Positions 20,020 to 47,492 of a DNA stretch of 64,000 nucleotides are shown piece by piece. Source of the stretch: Arctopsyche grandis (taxonomy: Eukaryota > Arthropoda > Insecta > Trichoptera > Hydropsychidae). Made by a program: the position numbers and the translations under genes. The notes under the pieces were generated by a model. The model was given only the letters and a program-made list of their open reading frames with translations, did not search any database and had not been told where the DNA came from. Each line of letters begins with the position of its first letter. The stretch's first letter is position 1. The stretch lies in assembly GCF_051622035.1 (NCBI RefSeq), contig NC_135355.1, positions 34,081,986 through 34,145,985 on the forward strand. Reading direction: 5' to 3'.

Positions 20020-20558
20020 TTAAATAAGCACGCTGGACTCTTTTCGTGGGTGTAAAAAAGAGGCGATTTTATAGATGTTTGGCGGCTCCTAACTCCTATA
20101 AAAAATAACTAATCAAAAAAAAATAAAAGCACAAATGCATGCCAATGGTGGATATCCATAGCATATTGAAAAATAATGTCTCTAGTGCCATAATTGAGGA
20201 AGGGAGAAGTGTAATACGTTTGTATGGACATGGCGCTGGTGTCAAATGCACGCGACAATGTTTGCCGTATGTTGGCTGCAGTGAAAGTGACGACGTGTGG
20301 GGTGTTTGGACCGCGAGGCGAGAGGCGAGTGGCGGTGGCGGTGGCGGTGGTGAGTGGCGAGTGGCGAGTGGCGAGCGTGAAGTGCAGAGTGGCCGAGACG
20401 CGTGCCTTCGTTGTCGTCTCTTCGTCTCTTCGTCTCTTCGTTGTCGCGCCACTCGTCGACACCGTCATTCGCCAGTCGACGATCTTCGCGCCTGTCGCCT
20501 GTCGCCAGCCAATCGCCAATCGCCAATCGCCACTCGCCGATCGCATCGCATCGTCGCC
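20020..20558 (+). promoter_or_regulatory. swm promoter and 5' leader with simple repeats
   Basis: GC content rises sharply toward the swm ATG. The last 250 bp hold short tandem arrays: GGCGGT at about 20332-20350, GAGTGGC at about 20350-20372, CGTCTCTT at about 20414-20440, and CAATCGC/CCTGTCG-type repeats at 20488-20530. Many are mutually complementary (GGCGAGTGGCGA against TCGCCACTCGCC), so a transcribed leader could fold strongly. The start site itself is not determined. Frames read through these repeats are Arg-rich artefacts. Confidence 0.55.
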
Positions 20559-36904
<16,346 letters not shown>

Positions 36905-38664
36905 CGACTGGCAAATTCTCATCAAAATACTACCGTGAATGTAGTTGAATGTCTTATTTCAAAATTTTACATAATGGATTTGTTAAAATTATCTCGTTCT
37001 GCTTACTTTTTAAATGCAATTTATGTAAAATGTAGTTCTTGATTGATGAAATAACTCTAGAGTCTAGACCTATTATTCGGGTCCATTTTTATTGAAACAT
37101 TATACATTTAACAATGTTAACCATTTGCAACAAGGCATTATCAATTTTAACGATCTTATGCTTATTCTCCATCAATAACCGAGATATTCTTAAAATATAT
37201 ATTATATATTTACTAGACGTTGATGAAATTCATTAAACAAAATATATTTATTCTAAGCTAATGAATATTTCACGAGCTCGACATTTTTAATGTACCGGAA
37301 TGTATAGTTCCATCACTTTTAAAAATTAATCTTAGTTTATAGAGAGTGATACACGATATGAGTGAATAAAAACAAAATCATTTTGTAACGTTAAATTGTT
37401 ATATGAAATAAGTTATATGTGGAATCTTTTCCGTGCTGTGGTTAAAAATATTAAACTTGATGATGTCGGTTAGTGCACCAAAATATATATGAAAACTTGC
37501 ATTAAGTGGAGTTGGCTGTAACCGAACTCTCTGATATAACAGATATAACGAAATGTGTTTTACAAATATATAACTATTTTTTAGTAATATACAATATTAT
37601 ACGTTAATAGTAAATAAATAATGGAATCTGAATGCTGTAGTCGCTTGTAATGTGATGCTAAATAATCTCATAGATTGATTTTTTGTATATATCCCATCAT
37701 TTACACACTGTACCTTAGGATTTTATACACAGCAATATCGACTTAGTGCATTTTTCAAGGCAATACAAAATTTGTGCAAATTTTTATATATTATTGTGAA
37801 ATTCTGTTGTTGTTGGATATCGTAAATCATACAAGTTTTGTTATCTAGGCTATCATAGGTTATGTATTATATATATATGTAAGGCTCACTATATTTGTTC
37901 AGTTCATAGTGTAACTATTTATGTAATCGAACGTAAGTGCAAAAAATTGTAGTCAATAGCGATTATATACATATTTTCTCGGGCATATTTGATAATTTTG
38001 TTGTGTAATTTTGCTGTAGCTTACTTTTGACTTTTAACTGCTCTTGCGGTATTGAATTGTTATATTCAACCATTATATTATAAAATAATATTTTATATAT
38101 GTATTAAAATTTGTATATTTCAAATTAGCCATTTTGAAAAACATAGCTATTTAAGGATTTTGTCATTATATTATATATATTAGTTTGTAGATTTGAAATT
38201 TTGTTGGAAAAAAAAAAGATAGAAAAAAGGAATGATGCTAACATTTCTTAACACTATTTTGATTACAAAAGAAAAAAAACATGTAAAAAATAAAATGAAT
38301 GGCTCCCAAAATCACTGAAAAAAATAGAAAAAAGAAATAAAAGCAAAGAAAAATATATCGATTAAAAAAAAGTGAAACTCAAAAAATGTATGAAAAGCAA
38401 TCATTTTGATAAATTTTATTTAATGTTTTTTCCTACAATGTTTTTATGGTTAAAAAAATATTTTAGTCAGTGATAAAAAAAAATGGGTCCATAAAAAAAA
38501 AATTTATTCCCTTTTGGTGGTTTGACAGCACATCATTGCAAATTTGGTTGCAACACTGTCTTTATCAAGATAGTATGCAACGTTATCAGAAATCTACAGG
38601 ACATTGCCGGTGTTTGGAATGCTGCATAAAGAACCAGAGAAAATTTGAGAACAACATATATGTA
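36905..38664 (+). other. swm 3'UTR and intergenic AT-rich DNA
   Basis: AT-rich without coding evidence. The first consensus AATAAA after the swm stop is at 37365-37370, and several A-rich stretches follow to 38400. A long 3'UTR is possible but the true cleavage site cannot be fixed. Confidence 0.5.
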
Positions 38665-39431
38665 CAGTCGTGGACAAATGCATTAGACCACTTGTGAAAT
38701 ATAGTTTTAAGCTTCTGTCAGGCATCTTATTCTGATTCGCGAATAATATTTTATACTTCATTCTCTTTACAAGTCTCCAGCTACACAGCTTAGGTCTGTT
38801 TTTGGGGTTTTTAAAGACATGGTTGTTTAAATGAGAGACAAGAACCCTAGTCCCCATGTTTTTGGCATTTTTCAATAAAAGAAGATGAAATCATTTAAAA
38901 AAAACAGAAAAGCCTCGTAAAAACAAACTAAAACGATAATAACGACGCAACGAAACCACTTTTCTCAATACACTGATTTGCATAAACAATTTCGTATTTT
39001 TTAAAATAATAAGCAACCCAAGGAAGAGGCATTAGAGTAATTTGCTATTTAGGTAGTGGCTGTATCAAATACCTGGTTATTTTCGGTTAAAACCGTTTTT
39101 ACAAGCCTCTTATTAACTTTCTTTTTACATATTTTTATACTTCACTTACGATTACAATTCAGGAAAAAATTGCCTCGTATCCGAGCGTTTTCATAAAGTA
39201 AATGTATCCTCCGCCATTACCATAGGGAAAAAATATCGTTTTAGACGCGTTTGAAATTTGAATTTCTGAAAAGTGCCTGACGTTTTTACTTTTAAACATA
39301 GATGGCGGTAGTAGAATAAAATGATTGGTATTTTTATTCAAAATAATAATTTTATATACAAATTATAGAAGAGGTATGTATTTTTATAATATAATTATTT
39401 ACAAGTATCCTCGTACATTTGTCCACAGCTG
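38665..39431. mobile_element. Tc1/mariner-type element, no intact transposase
   Basis: The left end CAGTCGTGGACAAATGCATT and the right end (complement CAGCTGTGGACAAATG) lie next to TA at 38663-38664 and 39432-39433. TGGACAAAT followed by TTAGACCAC is typical of Tc1-like termini. It is 767 bp with no recognisable transposase frame. Confidence 0.75.
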
Positions 39432-39939
39432 TACTAATACTAAGGTAGGTACTTATGCATTATTAAAAAGTTCGACTTCAGTAAACAATATTATTTATTT
39501 TTGAATTTTACATACACACACACACATAGAAACTTACATTATTTTATTTTATTTTATTATATTACTGAGATTTACGGTCTTTTATCATATGTTGAAAAAA
39601 ATATGCATTTACACTCATCAATTATATCTATAGGTTGTAAAAGTATACCTAATCATTGACTATAGTCACCGCACGATGGGGTGGTTCAATTTGATCCTAT
39701 TGAAGGTAAATTCAGGTTGGACGTAAGCGCCAGCCCATCGGTACACGGACCAAATATAAAATTTTACAAAAATATTTAAACAAGACAGTTTAGTGTTATT
39801 ATTTCCTACACAATTTGGCGCAAAATTTGATGGGTTCAGAAATTGTCTGATGTGTATTTCAATGTATATCGGTGTACTGGAAAATTCCTTCATATTTTAA
39901 GTTGTGAAATTAATATCGCATCATACAAATTGTATGATA
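39432..39939. other. Intergenic, no gene seen
   Basis: AT-rich DNA with a short CACACA tract near 39515 and repeated TTTTA around 39540. A 75-codon minus frame at 39666-39893 has no recognisable feature. Confidence 0.4.
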
Positions 39940-40280
39940 TGTAACGTGGGGATTGTCCCCCGCCTAAAGTGCAGTCGTGGACTAACAATGGAGACCCCGA
40001 ATTGACCTAGCAGGACTCTTAAATGGTCGGTACCGGCACTCATTCGCTTCCCGCTATAGTTCTCAGAATCCTGATAAAAGCTTGAGACTGTACGTGCCTA
40101 AACAATAGATGAACAAACCGGTCGAGGACGCTACAGTGAGCAACTTGTCCTTTAAAGGGAAGTACACTTGGCATGGGAGATTATTCTGGAACGAGCGCTG
40201 GCTGCGCGTGGATCAATAAATAAATGCTGTGAAGCGACTTTGGCCTTTCATTTGGATCCTACACCCACCCATACGCAACA
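39940..40280 (+). mobile_element. Candidate solo LTR, gypsy-like
   Basis: Starts TGTAACGTGGGGATTG and ends CATACGCAACA. Near the 3' end it has AATAAATAAATGCTGTGAAG followed by GGCCTTTCATTTGGATCCTA, the usual layout of a gypsy LTR polyadenylation region. It is markedly GC-richer than its flanks. ATAT occurs at both edges, but the exact target duplication is ambiguous. Confidence 0.6.
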
Positions 40281-41536
40281 ATATCATAGATTTGTAATTT
40301 TTTCTGTGGTCATATCCATTCCAGAGGGTTTTTCAGGTAGTTGACTGCGAGATGGATCTTAATGATGATTCCTGAATGGCCGTTTTCAAATAAATTTCAA
40401 GACATTATCAAAACAATCGTTTTTTCACCGTCAATATTTAAAATGTATTTTGCAATAGCTGATGAGATGTTTTCAAAAACGAAATTCGTTAATCAGGCAT
40501 AAAATATCTACATAAAAAAGCTGCCATTTTACATAAAAATCAATACGATGTATTATAAAAGTGCTTAAATTACTTTAATAATAAAGTATGTACATACAAA
40601 ATACAACAAAACTGACATTTGAAAGAAATCCAATACAAAATACAACAAAAAAATTCCAGTACACTTATAAGAAATGTGATGTTTATGTTCGGCAAATGAA
40701 CTAGGCGTTTACAAACAAGCCGATCTAAGCAATCACATATGTAATTGAAAACGTTGTTGACAAATATAAAATCGTAGCGGAGAATGTGTAATTGAAAACG
40801 ACTATAAAATTACAGTGAAGAATGTGGTCATATTGAAGTTCAACTATAAAGAGTAAATAAGAATGGTCTAAACTAATACTGATTGCCTTAAATGAGGCAA
40901 GAACATCGAATGTTTGAAATACTATGGACGGATTAGCGAACAAATGACTCTTGGTTTTGCAAGAGGTTCAGTGACCAGATTGGACAACCCAAAGTTGAAA
41001 TATGTACGCGCTTGACCAGATAAATATGGATGATTTTTGCATAAGGTGAAGAGTATGAAAAATAATAAAGAGCTTTTGCACCAATAGATTTGATTTAAGA
41101 GGCGTTTGAGAAGAATTCAATCAAATAAAACCCCTTTTCTTTGTCGATCATATGTCGACTTGCCTTTCTAAAGTCTTATCGTTTCATTCCTACTGTGAAA
41201 AATCTAATCTGTTTGTTGTGCAAAATAAGACATGCAGAGGCGGCTCGTCTGCAGGCACTATGGAACTATGAATTATCCACCTAAACTGGATTTTGTACAT
41301 CGGATACAAAGCACTTAAAAAGGCAATGCATGTACATATACGTGCCGCCGTATATACATATATATATATATATATATACATGCATTGCTCAATTTTCTAC
41401 TCTTATAAAGCCTAGCATTTGCCGCACACATATGATTTTATAACGCGGCTATCATTTTAAACTGTATGTGATAAAGAAAAAAGTTTGAATCTTTAGTATT
41501 AATTAGATTTCTTAAAACTATAAAGATTCTTTGCCC
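40281..41536. other. Intergenic, no gene seen
   Basis: AT-rich spacer between the swm and e(r) 3' ends. A short direct repeat (GTAATTGAAAACG) occurs at about 40741 and 40790 with related sequence after each, and TACATATA-type simple sequence lies at 41330-41385. No coding evidence. Confidence 0.45.
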
Positions 41537-42275
41537 CTAGTCGGTCTGACCAGCTGCTTGTCGTAATAGTACGTAAATTTTTTCTTTAATCCAGTCTTTA
41601 TTGTATGGTGCGTAGGTGTTGGTAGACTTTTGATAGACGAGACAACTCAAATCTGCTAACTGTAAAAATAAACATACGTGTATAAGTTCACAATGAAATA
41701 ATGTATGCATATATGTGTATATGTATATATATATATGTGTGGATTTCATTTTGCGTGACTCACCTGGTCCACAAAGTCAAATAGTTGAGAAATGTCATAG
41801 GTTATGGTGGGGGTGTTGGGATTTTTTCTCTTCAGATGCTCCTCATAAATTTTACACACCCCTTCCATACAGTCATTGACGCTTTCGTAATCCGAATATG
41901 TACGGGTTTCAGGTCGAGAGCCTGGCTGCACCAGAAGAATCGTATGCGACTAAAACAAGGTGTACAATAAAATCAGTATTTGATGATGGTTCTTTCAAGG
42001 GATAACTATACATAAACTGTAATATTGTTACAAATATGTGTACCAAAATGATACTTCGTAATTATTCATATACTGTGTATTCAAACTATTCATTTTTTGT
42101 GTTCTACTTAAAGGAACACAAATATTTACATGTGACGGAAGGCAAGTACGAAAAATTAGAACATAACCTAAAACCTAAATAAACATTCGATACGTTTTTA
42201 GTGCCGTATCGTACGCAACAATTCTTTAGTTTAATGTTATATGTTTTATAGCTTTAAATTAGAATAAATCACCAT
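41537..42275 (-). CDS. e(r): Enhancer of rudimentary homolog, three exons
   Basis: ERH is a small conserved nuclear homodimer acting with RNA-processing and small-RNA/heterochromatin partners. Coding exons (minus): 42275-42273 (ATG only), 41949-41764 and 41659-41537, giving 103 residues (human 104). Exon 2 reads [20 protein letters not shown], then [20 protein letters not shown] and [14 protein letters not shown]. Exon 3 reads [20 protein letters not shown] and [13 protein letters not shown]. All are near-identical to the family. An initiator Met alone on exon 1 is the known ERH gene structure. Here the best ATG followed by GT is at 42275 (ATG|GTGATT), below a GC-richer leader at 42300-42365. 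Exon 1 placement is less certain than exons 2-3. Confidence 0.95.
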
Positions 42276-43352
42276 GTTTTGAGTATAACTGGATGAAAAT
42301 ATCAGCAAAAGCCGCCACAACAAAACTAGAGGCGAACGTGACGTTCCGACCAAGTACTCCAAAGTAACACTTGTTCGACCATGATAAATTAAGTAAATTT
42401 CAAGATTTTCAATAAAGAAAATTGCGATATTCGTGTTCTATACTCAATTTTAAACACTTTTTCGTCACAATGAAAGTTTTTACTGTTTTATATGTAGTAA
42501 TATTTCGGTAAGGATATTTATCCTGTGGTTTCTCATTGAAAGTATAAGATGAGAAAATTTTCGTCTGTAAATAATCATAAATTTTTTTTTTGAATTTCCA
42601 CCGCCTAGCATTTTATGAAATCTAATGTGAATATTTAATATTCCAATAAAAAATAAAGAAAAAAATATTATCAGAAATTAAAATATAAATCTTACTATTT
42701 CAAATAAAAACGAAATTTAAGCATTCAATTTCTTGTTAATTTTTATCGTCATTTAAACATTTTAATATGTTATAAACTGAATATCTTTCAAGTCATAAAT
42801 AATATAATGTTCATACTTAAATTGTAATATTAATTGAAGTTATGTGTGAAGTCAACTATTGTAAAAAAATATAAAAATAATGGACATTTTTATTTTCATT
42901 TATTTTTTTTTTGTTTTCTTACAGAATCGATCTACCTTGTATCAAAGAAGAATGATTGCGAACATATTCATTAAAAATGGTAATGCTAATCAAAGCCAAA
43001 CATTCTGTTATATTTATTATATGCTATAAAATTTTACTCGACTACGCTTGATATATAAAAAAATGTTTGAAATGTTGCCAAATCGATGTGTATACAGCTG
43101 CTGATATTTATTATATCTACATATATTTTTAGGATGTGCGCACAGTTAACCTTAAACGAAGCGAGATATGAATTTTTATTAAAAAGCAGTTAAATAAAAA
43201 TAAAATATGAATTAAGTTGATAAATGGGGAAAGCACTATTATCATTGACAATGTGAAAATCGTTAGTCACACAGATTAAAATAGTACATTAGCACTAATT
43301 GACTGTAAATTAGTATATTTCTCTCAATCAATAATGAACAGAAGCACTATTA
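42276..43352. other. e(r) upstream region, no further gene seen
   Basis: 42300-42365 is GC-richer with CGTCACGTTCG and is the likely e(r) leader or promoter. The rest is AT-rich with no coding evidence. Confidence 0.45.
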
Positions 43353-43560
43353 AGGTCTGTTCATAGCTATCCAGCACGACCCGAATCCTGCAAGTACGAA
43401 CAGTATTCTTTAGTACATTCTATATGGACGCGCATGAATGCGTAAATGAGCATGCGCGAATGGAGTATGAATATGTCCATATAATGTATCAAAGAATACT
43501 ATCCGCACTTGCAGGACACCTGTAGGATACGGGTCGTGCTGGATAGGTATAAACAGACCT
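43353..43560. mobile_element. 208-bp PIF/Harbinger MITE
   Basis: A palindromic MITE with ends AGGTCTGTTCATAGCTATCC and complement AGGTCTGTTTATACCTATCC. It is flanked by TTA at 43350-43352 and 43561-43563. The ends share AGGTCTGTTCATA with the transposase-bearing element starting at 63623. Confidence 0.88.
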
Positions 43561-43972
43561 TTAAGGGCACAAAAGATATTTGTGATATCACAAAGTTGTT
43601 TTTTTAAAATTAAATCAAAGTGGCTAACAACCCAGTGAGCGTGGCTGACAACTGTAAAATATCTCTTATGCCCAATTATTTTAAATCAATGGAATTATTA
43701 CATCTAATACAATATTGATTATGAATTGTTGTATTTAGCAATTTGTGGATATGTATCAAATTGAAAATATGGATATAAACTCGTTGAAAATTTGGAATCA
43801 TTTGGGTTTTAGTGTCTGTATGCATATACATATGACAGAAATATGTCAGTTTTATTTATAAATGTGTGGCTTGGTTGAAAAGCGCATGGTCGCATTCGAG
43901 TTGGTTTCGAGGTAAGCGTGTGGCAGCTCTGCTGTCTGCTGACCCGCTCGAGTGCTCTCACTTCCCCACAAA

Positions 43973-44011
43973 ATGGCGACCGAATATAACGTAATGTCAA
44001 AGAGCGTGTGA
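43973..44011 (+). promoter_or_regulatory. Upstream ORF 1 in the leader of the PPP1R15-like gene
   Basis: ATG 43973 (AAAATGG context) opens a 12-codon frame, MATEYNVMSKSV, then TGA. It lies in the GC-rich leader of the 44250 gene. Its relevance depends on the transcription start, which I cannot place. Confidence 0.5.
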
Positions 44012-44040
44012 GCGAGTCGAGTGTCGTCAGCTGTTTGGAA

Positions 44041-44235
44041 ATGGAACCCCCACAAAACGAAAGGCTACACAAGTGCGAGGAGACGCGACCGCCCACAGGA
44101 TCGATTCTGGCGCCCCCTTCGCCCCCTTCGCCCCCTTCGCCGCCCTCTCGCCCTCACCCTCACCTGCTGTCATCGGGACGAGTCAACGCCCCCACCCCCA
44201 TCTGTCACTTTGCACGCGCGTCATTCCTCGTCTGA
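44041..44235 (+). promoter_or_regulatory. Upstream ORF 2, ending 14 nt before the main ATG
   Basis: ATG 44041 (GAAATGG context) opens a 64-codon Pro/Ser-rich frame beginning MEPPQNERLH. Its stop is at 44233-44235, leaving 14 nt to the main ATG at 44250. This spacing disfavours reinitiation. Two uORFs upstream of the coding start are a known feature of GADD34 and CReP mRNAs. Confidence 0.5.
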
Positions 44236-44249
44236 ACGAGCGCACCAGC

Positions 44250-46088
44250 ATGGAGCTCAAGACGCCCAGGCGATTGTACCCGTCTGCCATCAACAACCCC
44301 ATCTCAAGGTCATATGGAACGTCCACAGTCATGAAGGAGACCAAACCAAACGTCACTGTCAACAATTTCAGCACGCCCGTTTTCAAACAGAATAATCTGA
44401 TGCACATTTTGAACAGCAAATCTTTCCCCGATGCCAAGATGATCAACGTTTACAACACGCCCTTCAAGTCGAGCTACGACCGATCAAAATCGCTACCATC
44501 CGCAGGAGTACCCATCGTTAGTACGCCTTCCCATATTGGCCTTCAGAAAAATGTACACAAACAGAAATATTTTAACAAAAAAGTCGATAATCTTACTCCG
44601 ACAGTGCCTATTCTGTTTTCGCAGCCTAAAATTCCCGTCATACAGACCATCTTGATCTATCCTAGTGACCTCACTACAAAGGCTGCGCTTGACAATATTG
44701 ATACGGTCAGAACTGTTGACCCCAAGATTGAAACTGCGAATTGTATACCTGATCAAACGGACAGAGTTGACGTCGACGATATGGAAAAAGTGAATGATTT
44801 GTCAAAGAAACCCAGTCGATTTTTAGGTAAAAATTGGCGAAAGAAAGATAAGGGCAAGGGAAAGAAAACGAAGGAAGCGGAAGAAGAAAAGTTGGATTCC
44901 ATCGCTAGGTGTGAAGACAAGCTTGAATGTCTAAAAAAAATGTTGGAAAAGAAAAAGTTGGCTCTCAATGATGTCGTTCCAGATGAAAACGTAGTGAACC
45001 AAGACAATGCGAACGTTCAAAATATCAATGCATCTGATAGTTCAAACACTGTGATATTAAATAGTAATTCTGAAAGTCTACCTAAAAATGTAACGGGTAT
45101 ACTTAAATTTCGAGAACTGAAGGATATTGCCAATGTGAAATCGACCCCTGAAAATGTTGCCGTTGAAATCAAAACAGTAGACACATCTTCCATTAACCGT
45201 TCACCGAGTCCAACAGTGCAAGAATGTAGTGAAATTAAACCGGATTCTCAAATAAATAATCTTTCTACCGAAGATGATACTGCAAGTACAAATAAAGATA
45301 ATATATTAGTCAAAAATGAAAATGTTATAGAGAAAGCTAATGTTGCAACTATTGTAGATAACTTTGTAAATAATAACAAAACAGATCTGAGTCACACCAT
45401 AGAGAAAGTTCCGAATAAACAATCTGACGAAAACAAGACTGATGTATCGTATCCGAAATCCACCGAACCCGACGAGACGTTGATGTGCAAAGTCGTCTCC
45501 AGTTGTCAAGACGGTGTCAATCGAATAAAGGAACTATTGAAAAAGAAAAAGTGCATATTGAACGTGGGCTTCGGATCCGAGGAGTCGAACGCAGTCGGCA
45601 CCAGTTCTGCCGAGTCGGCCAGAGTCCGAGATGTATCGCTGAACGGAGAAACGGACGGCAAGTTCAGCGGCGAATCTTCAGGCTACGAGACCTCCGATGA
45701 CGATCAAACCTTCCACAAAACCAGCAAAACCCCCTCCAAAGTCGACCCTGGAGACGAAAGCGACGGGGAGTTGCCCCAACACAGAATATCCGAATGCGAT
45801 TCCGAGGATTCGTTCATCGTGTTCGAGAATGATCCCAACGATGGCAATGATCTGGATGCGCTGAAATGTGACATGCGGTGCGTAGTCGAGACGAGCGACG
45901 ACGATGAAGACGACGACGAGGAAGAGGGGACTCTGTTGAAGTGTGAAGACTCGGATGCGGATTCCGACTCGGACTATTGCACTTCCGAGCTGAACTCTGT
46001 CGACGAGACGCCGACGCTTAAAAGCTGCATGAAGAAGCCGAGGTCGAGGCAGTCGTCGCCCAAGCTCCCCGCCCAGGATTTGAAAGAG
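44250..46088 (+). CDS. Probable PPP1R15 (GADD34/CReP)-like protein, first coding exon, 3' incomplete
   Basis: A 613-codon exon starting MELKTPRRLYPSAINNP and ending at a GTAAAT donor after QDLKE in phase 0. Read on, the frame stops at 46133. Visible features: a Lys-rich stretch (GKNWRKKDKGKGKKTKE); an internal repeat, CEDKLECLKKMLEKKK (about residue 219) and CQDGVNRIKELLKKKK (about 416); GESSGYETSDDD; SEDSFIVFEND; a long acidic block (SDDDEDDDEEE); and LKSCMKKPR. A disordered acidic protein with SFxVF-like motifs and a Lys/Arg-rich lead-in resembles insect PPP1R15, which recruits PP1 to dephosphorylate eIF2alpha. The decisive KVxF/RVxF and downstream domain is absent here, so the assignment rests on composition, uORFs and layout. 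An unrelated acidic nuclear protein is the alternative. Confidence 0.5.
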
Positions 46089-46091
46089 GTA

Positions 46092-46160
46092 AATACTAGA
46101 GCGAGTCGACGATTATCCGCAGTGTCTTCATAAAAACAATTGACACCGCTTTGAGATCTT
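46092..46160. repeat. Inverted-repeat arm, partner at 47437-47492
   Basis: 46092-46148 is the reverse complement of 47437-47492 with about four differences (block ACTAGAGCGAGTCGACGAT, then TGTCTTCATAAAAACAATTG, then ACACC). The arms enclose 1.3 kb holding the 80-bp array. The left arm begins 3-4 bases after the putative splice donor of the 44250 gene. Confidence 0.85.
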
Positions 46161-46459
46161 GGAAAGTAACTTAATCTTACGGTCTAAATTTACATATTTA
46201 CACTTCCGTTCGAACGATTGGAATGTTTATGTCTGGGTTTTGCAGCGCTTTTCAAACATCGCTTCATAATACAACACTTCCTGGCATGAAATCGATAAAG
46301 TCAAATGGAATTAATTGTTCGCGAGTGCCAAAATATTTATCATAGAGGTTCGCTTATCATTGATATATTCATTAATCAATTCTTAGAAAAATACTATTTT
46401 TCCTCAGATAAGAAACAAAAACTACAATTTAAATATATGTATATAGATGTATATGATCC

Positions 46460-47370
46460 AGTTATAATATATTTTGACTAGTTGGAATATATTCCATCTA
46501 ACCTGGTACCGACTACTGCTATAGTTGAAGTGTATTTTCAGTTGTAATATATTTTGACTAGTTGGAGTATATTCCATCTGACCTGGTACCGACTATCGCC
46601 ATAGTTGAAGTGTATCTTCCAGTTGTTATATATTTTGACTAGTTGGAATATATTCCATCTAACCTGGTACTGACTACCGCTATAGTTGAATTGTATTTTC
46701 AATTGTAATATATTTTGACTAGATGGAATATATTCCATCTAATCTGGTACCGACTACGTAGTTTATGAATATGTATGATTTAATATATATATATATATAT
46801 ATGTGTATGCTATAGTTGAAGTGTAGTTCCAGTTGTAATATATTTTGACTAGTTGGAGTATATTCCATCTAACCTGGTACTGACTATCGCCATAGTTGAA
46901 GTGTATCTTCCAGTCGTAATATATTTTGACTAGTTGAAATATATTCCGTCTAACCCACGTAAGTTGATTCATATGACGAATTACATTTCAACTGGTCAAA
47001 ATATATTACAACTGAAAATACATCTCAACTATTAAGTTGCTACCAAGTTAGATAGAGAGGTTAGGTTTTCGTGAAAACGTCACTCGACTAGTAAATTGAT
47101 TTGGAAAGTCACATTTTTGTTTTGAACACATTCTTAGAGTTATCGTGATACAGTATTCATTACCTTTATTCGTAATATCTAGCAAATATTAACGCATTAT
47201 TGAATTCTAATTAACTGTTATATGACAACTGGCGCACATTGTTGAAAGTGTATTTGCGCTTGTAGAGATATAATTTGCTAGTTGATTTGTATTGGAATGT
47301 GAATGATCTATGTAAAACGCCAGTTGGAATATATTACAACTGAAAATACACTTTAACTAGAACAATTTTT
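46460..47370. repeat. 80-bp tandem array plus dispersed repeat body
   Basis: A unit of about 80 bp (GGAATATATTCCATCTAACC, GGTACCGACTA, TATAGTTGAAGTGTATTTTC, GTAATATATTTTGACTAGTT) repeats about four times at 46470-46760 and about three times at 46805-46960, split by a TA tract. The body 46960-47210 is the inverted homolog of 10920-11190. Half-units recur at about 46978-47035 and 47320-47362 in inverted orientation. GGAATATATTCC is itself palindromic. Confidence 0.88.
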
Positions 47371-47436
47371 TTTTGTTTTCTTAACTTTCGTTGATAAAAT
47401 TTGTGTAATGATTCGGTTGAAGAATATCTCGGAAGG

Positions 47437-47492
47437 GTGTCAATTGTTTTTATGAAGACATTGCGGATGATCGTCGACTCGCTCTAGTATTT
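47437..47492. repeat. Inverted-repeat arm, partner at 46092-46148
   Basis: See the entry at 46092. Lower similarity may continue a further 15-20 bp. Confidence 0.85.

Noticed and set aside
44073-44249. N-terminal extension of the PPP1R15-like protein
   Set aside because: The extended frame would need a GTG start and is Pro/Ser-rich from CCCCCTTCG repeats; ATG 44250 is preferred.
46460-46970. CRISPR-like or regulatory array
   Set aside because: The 80-bp units are contiguous repeats without unique spacers, in a eukaryotic genome; it is a tandem repeat.
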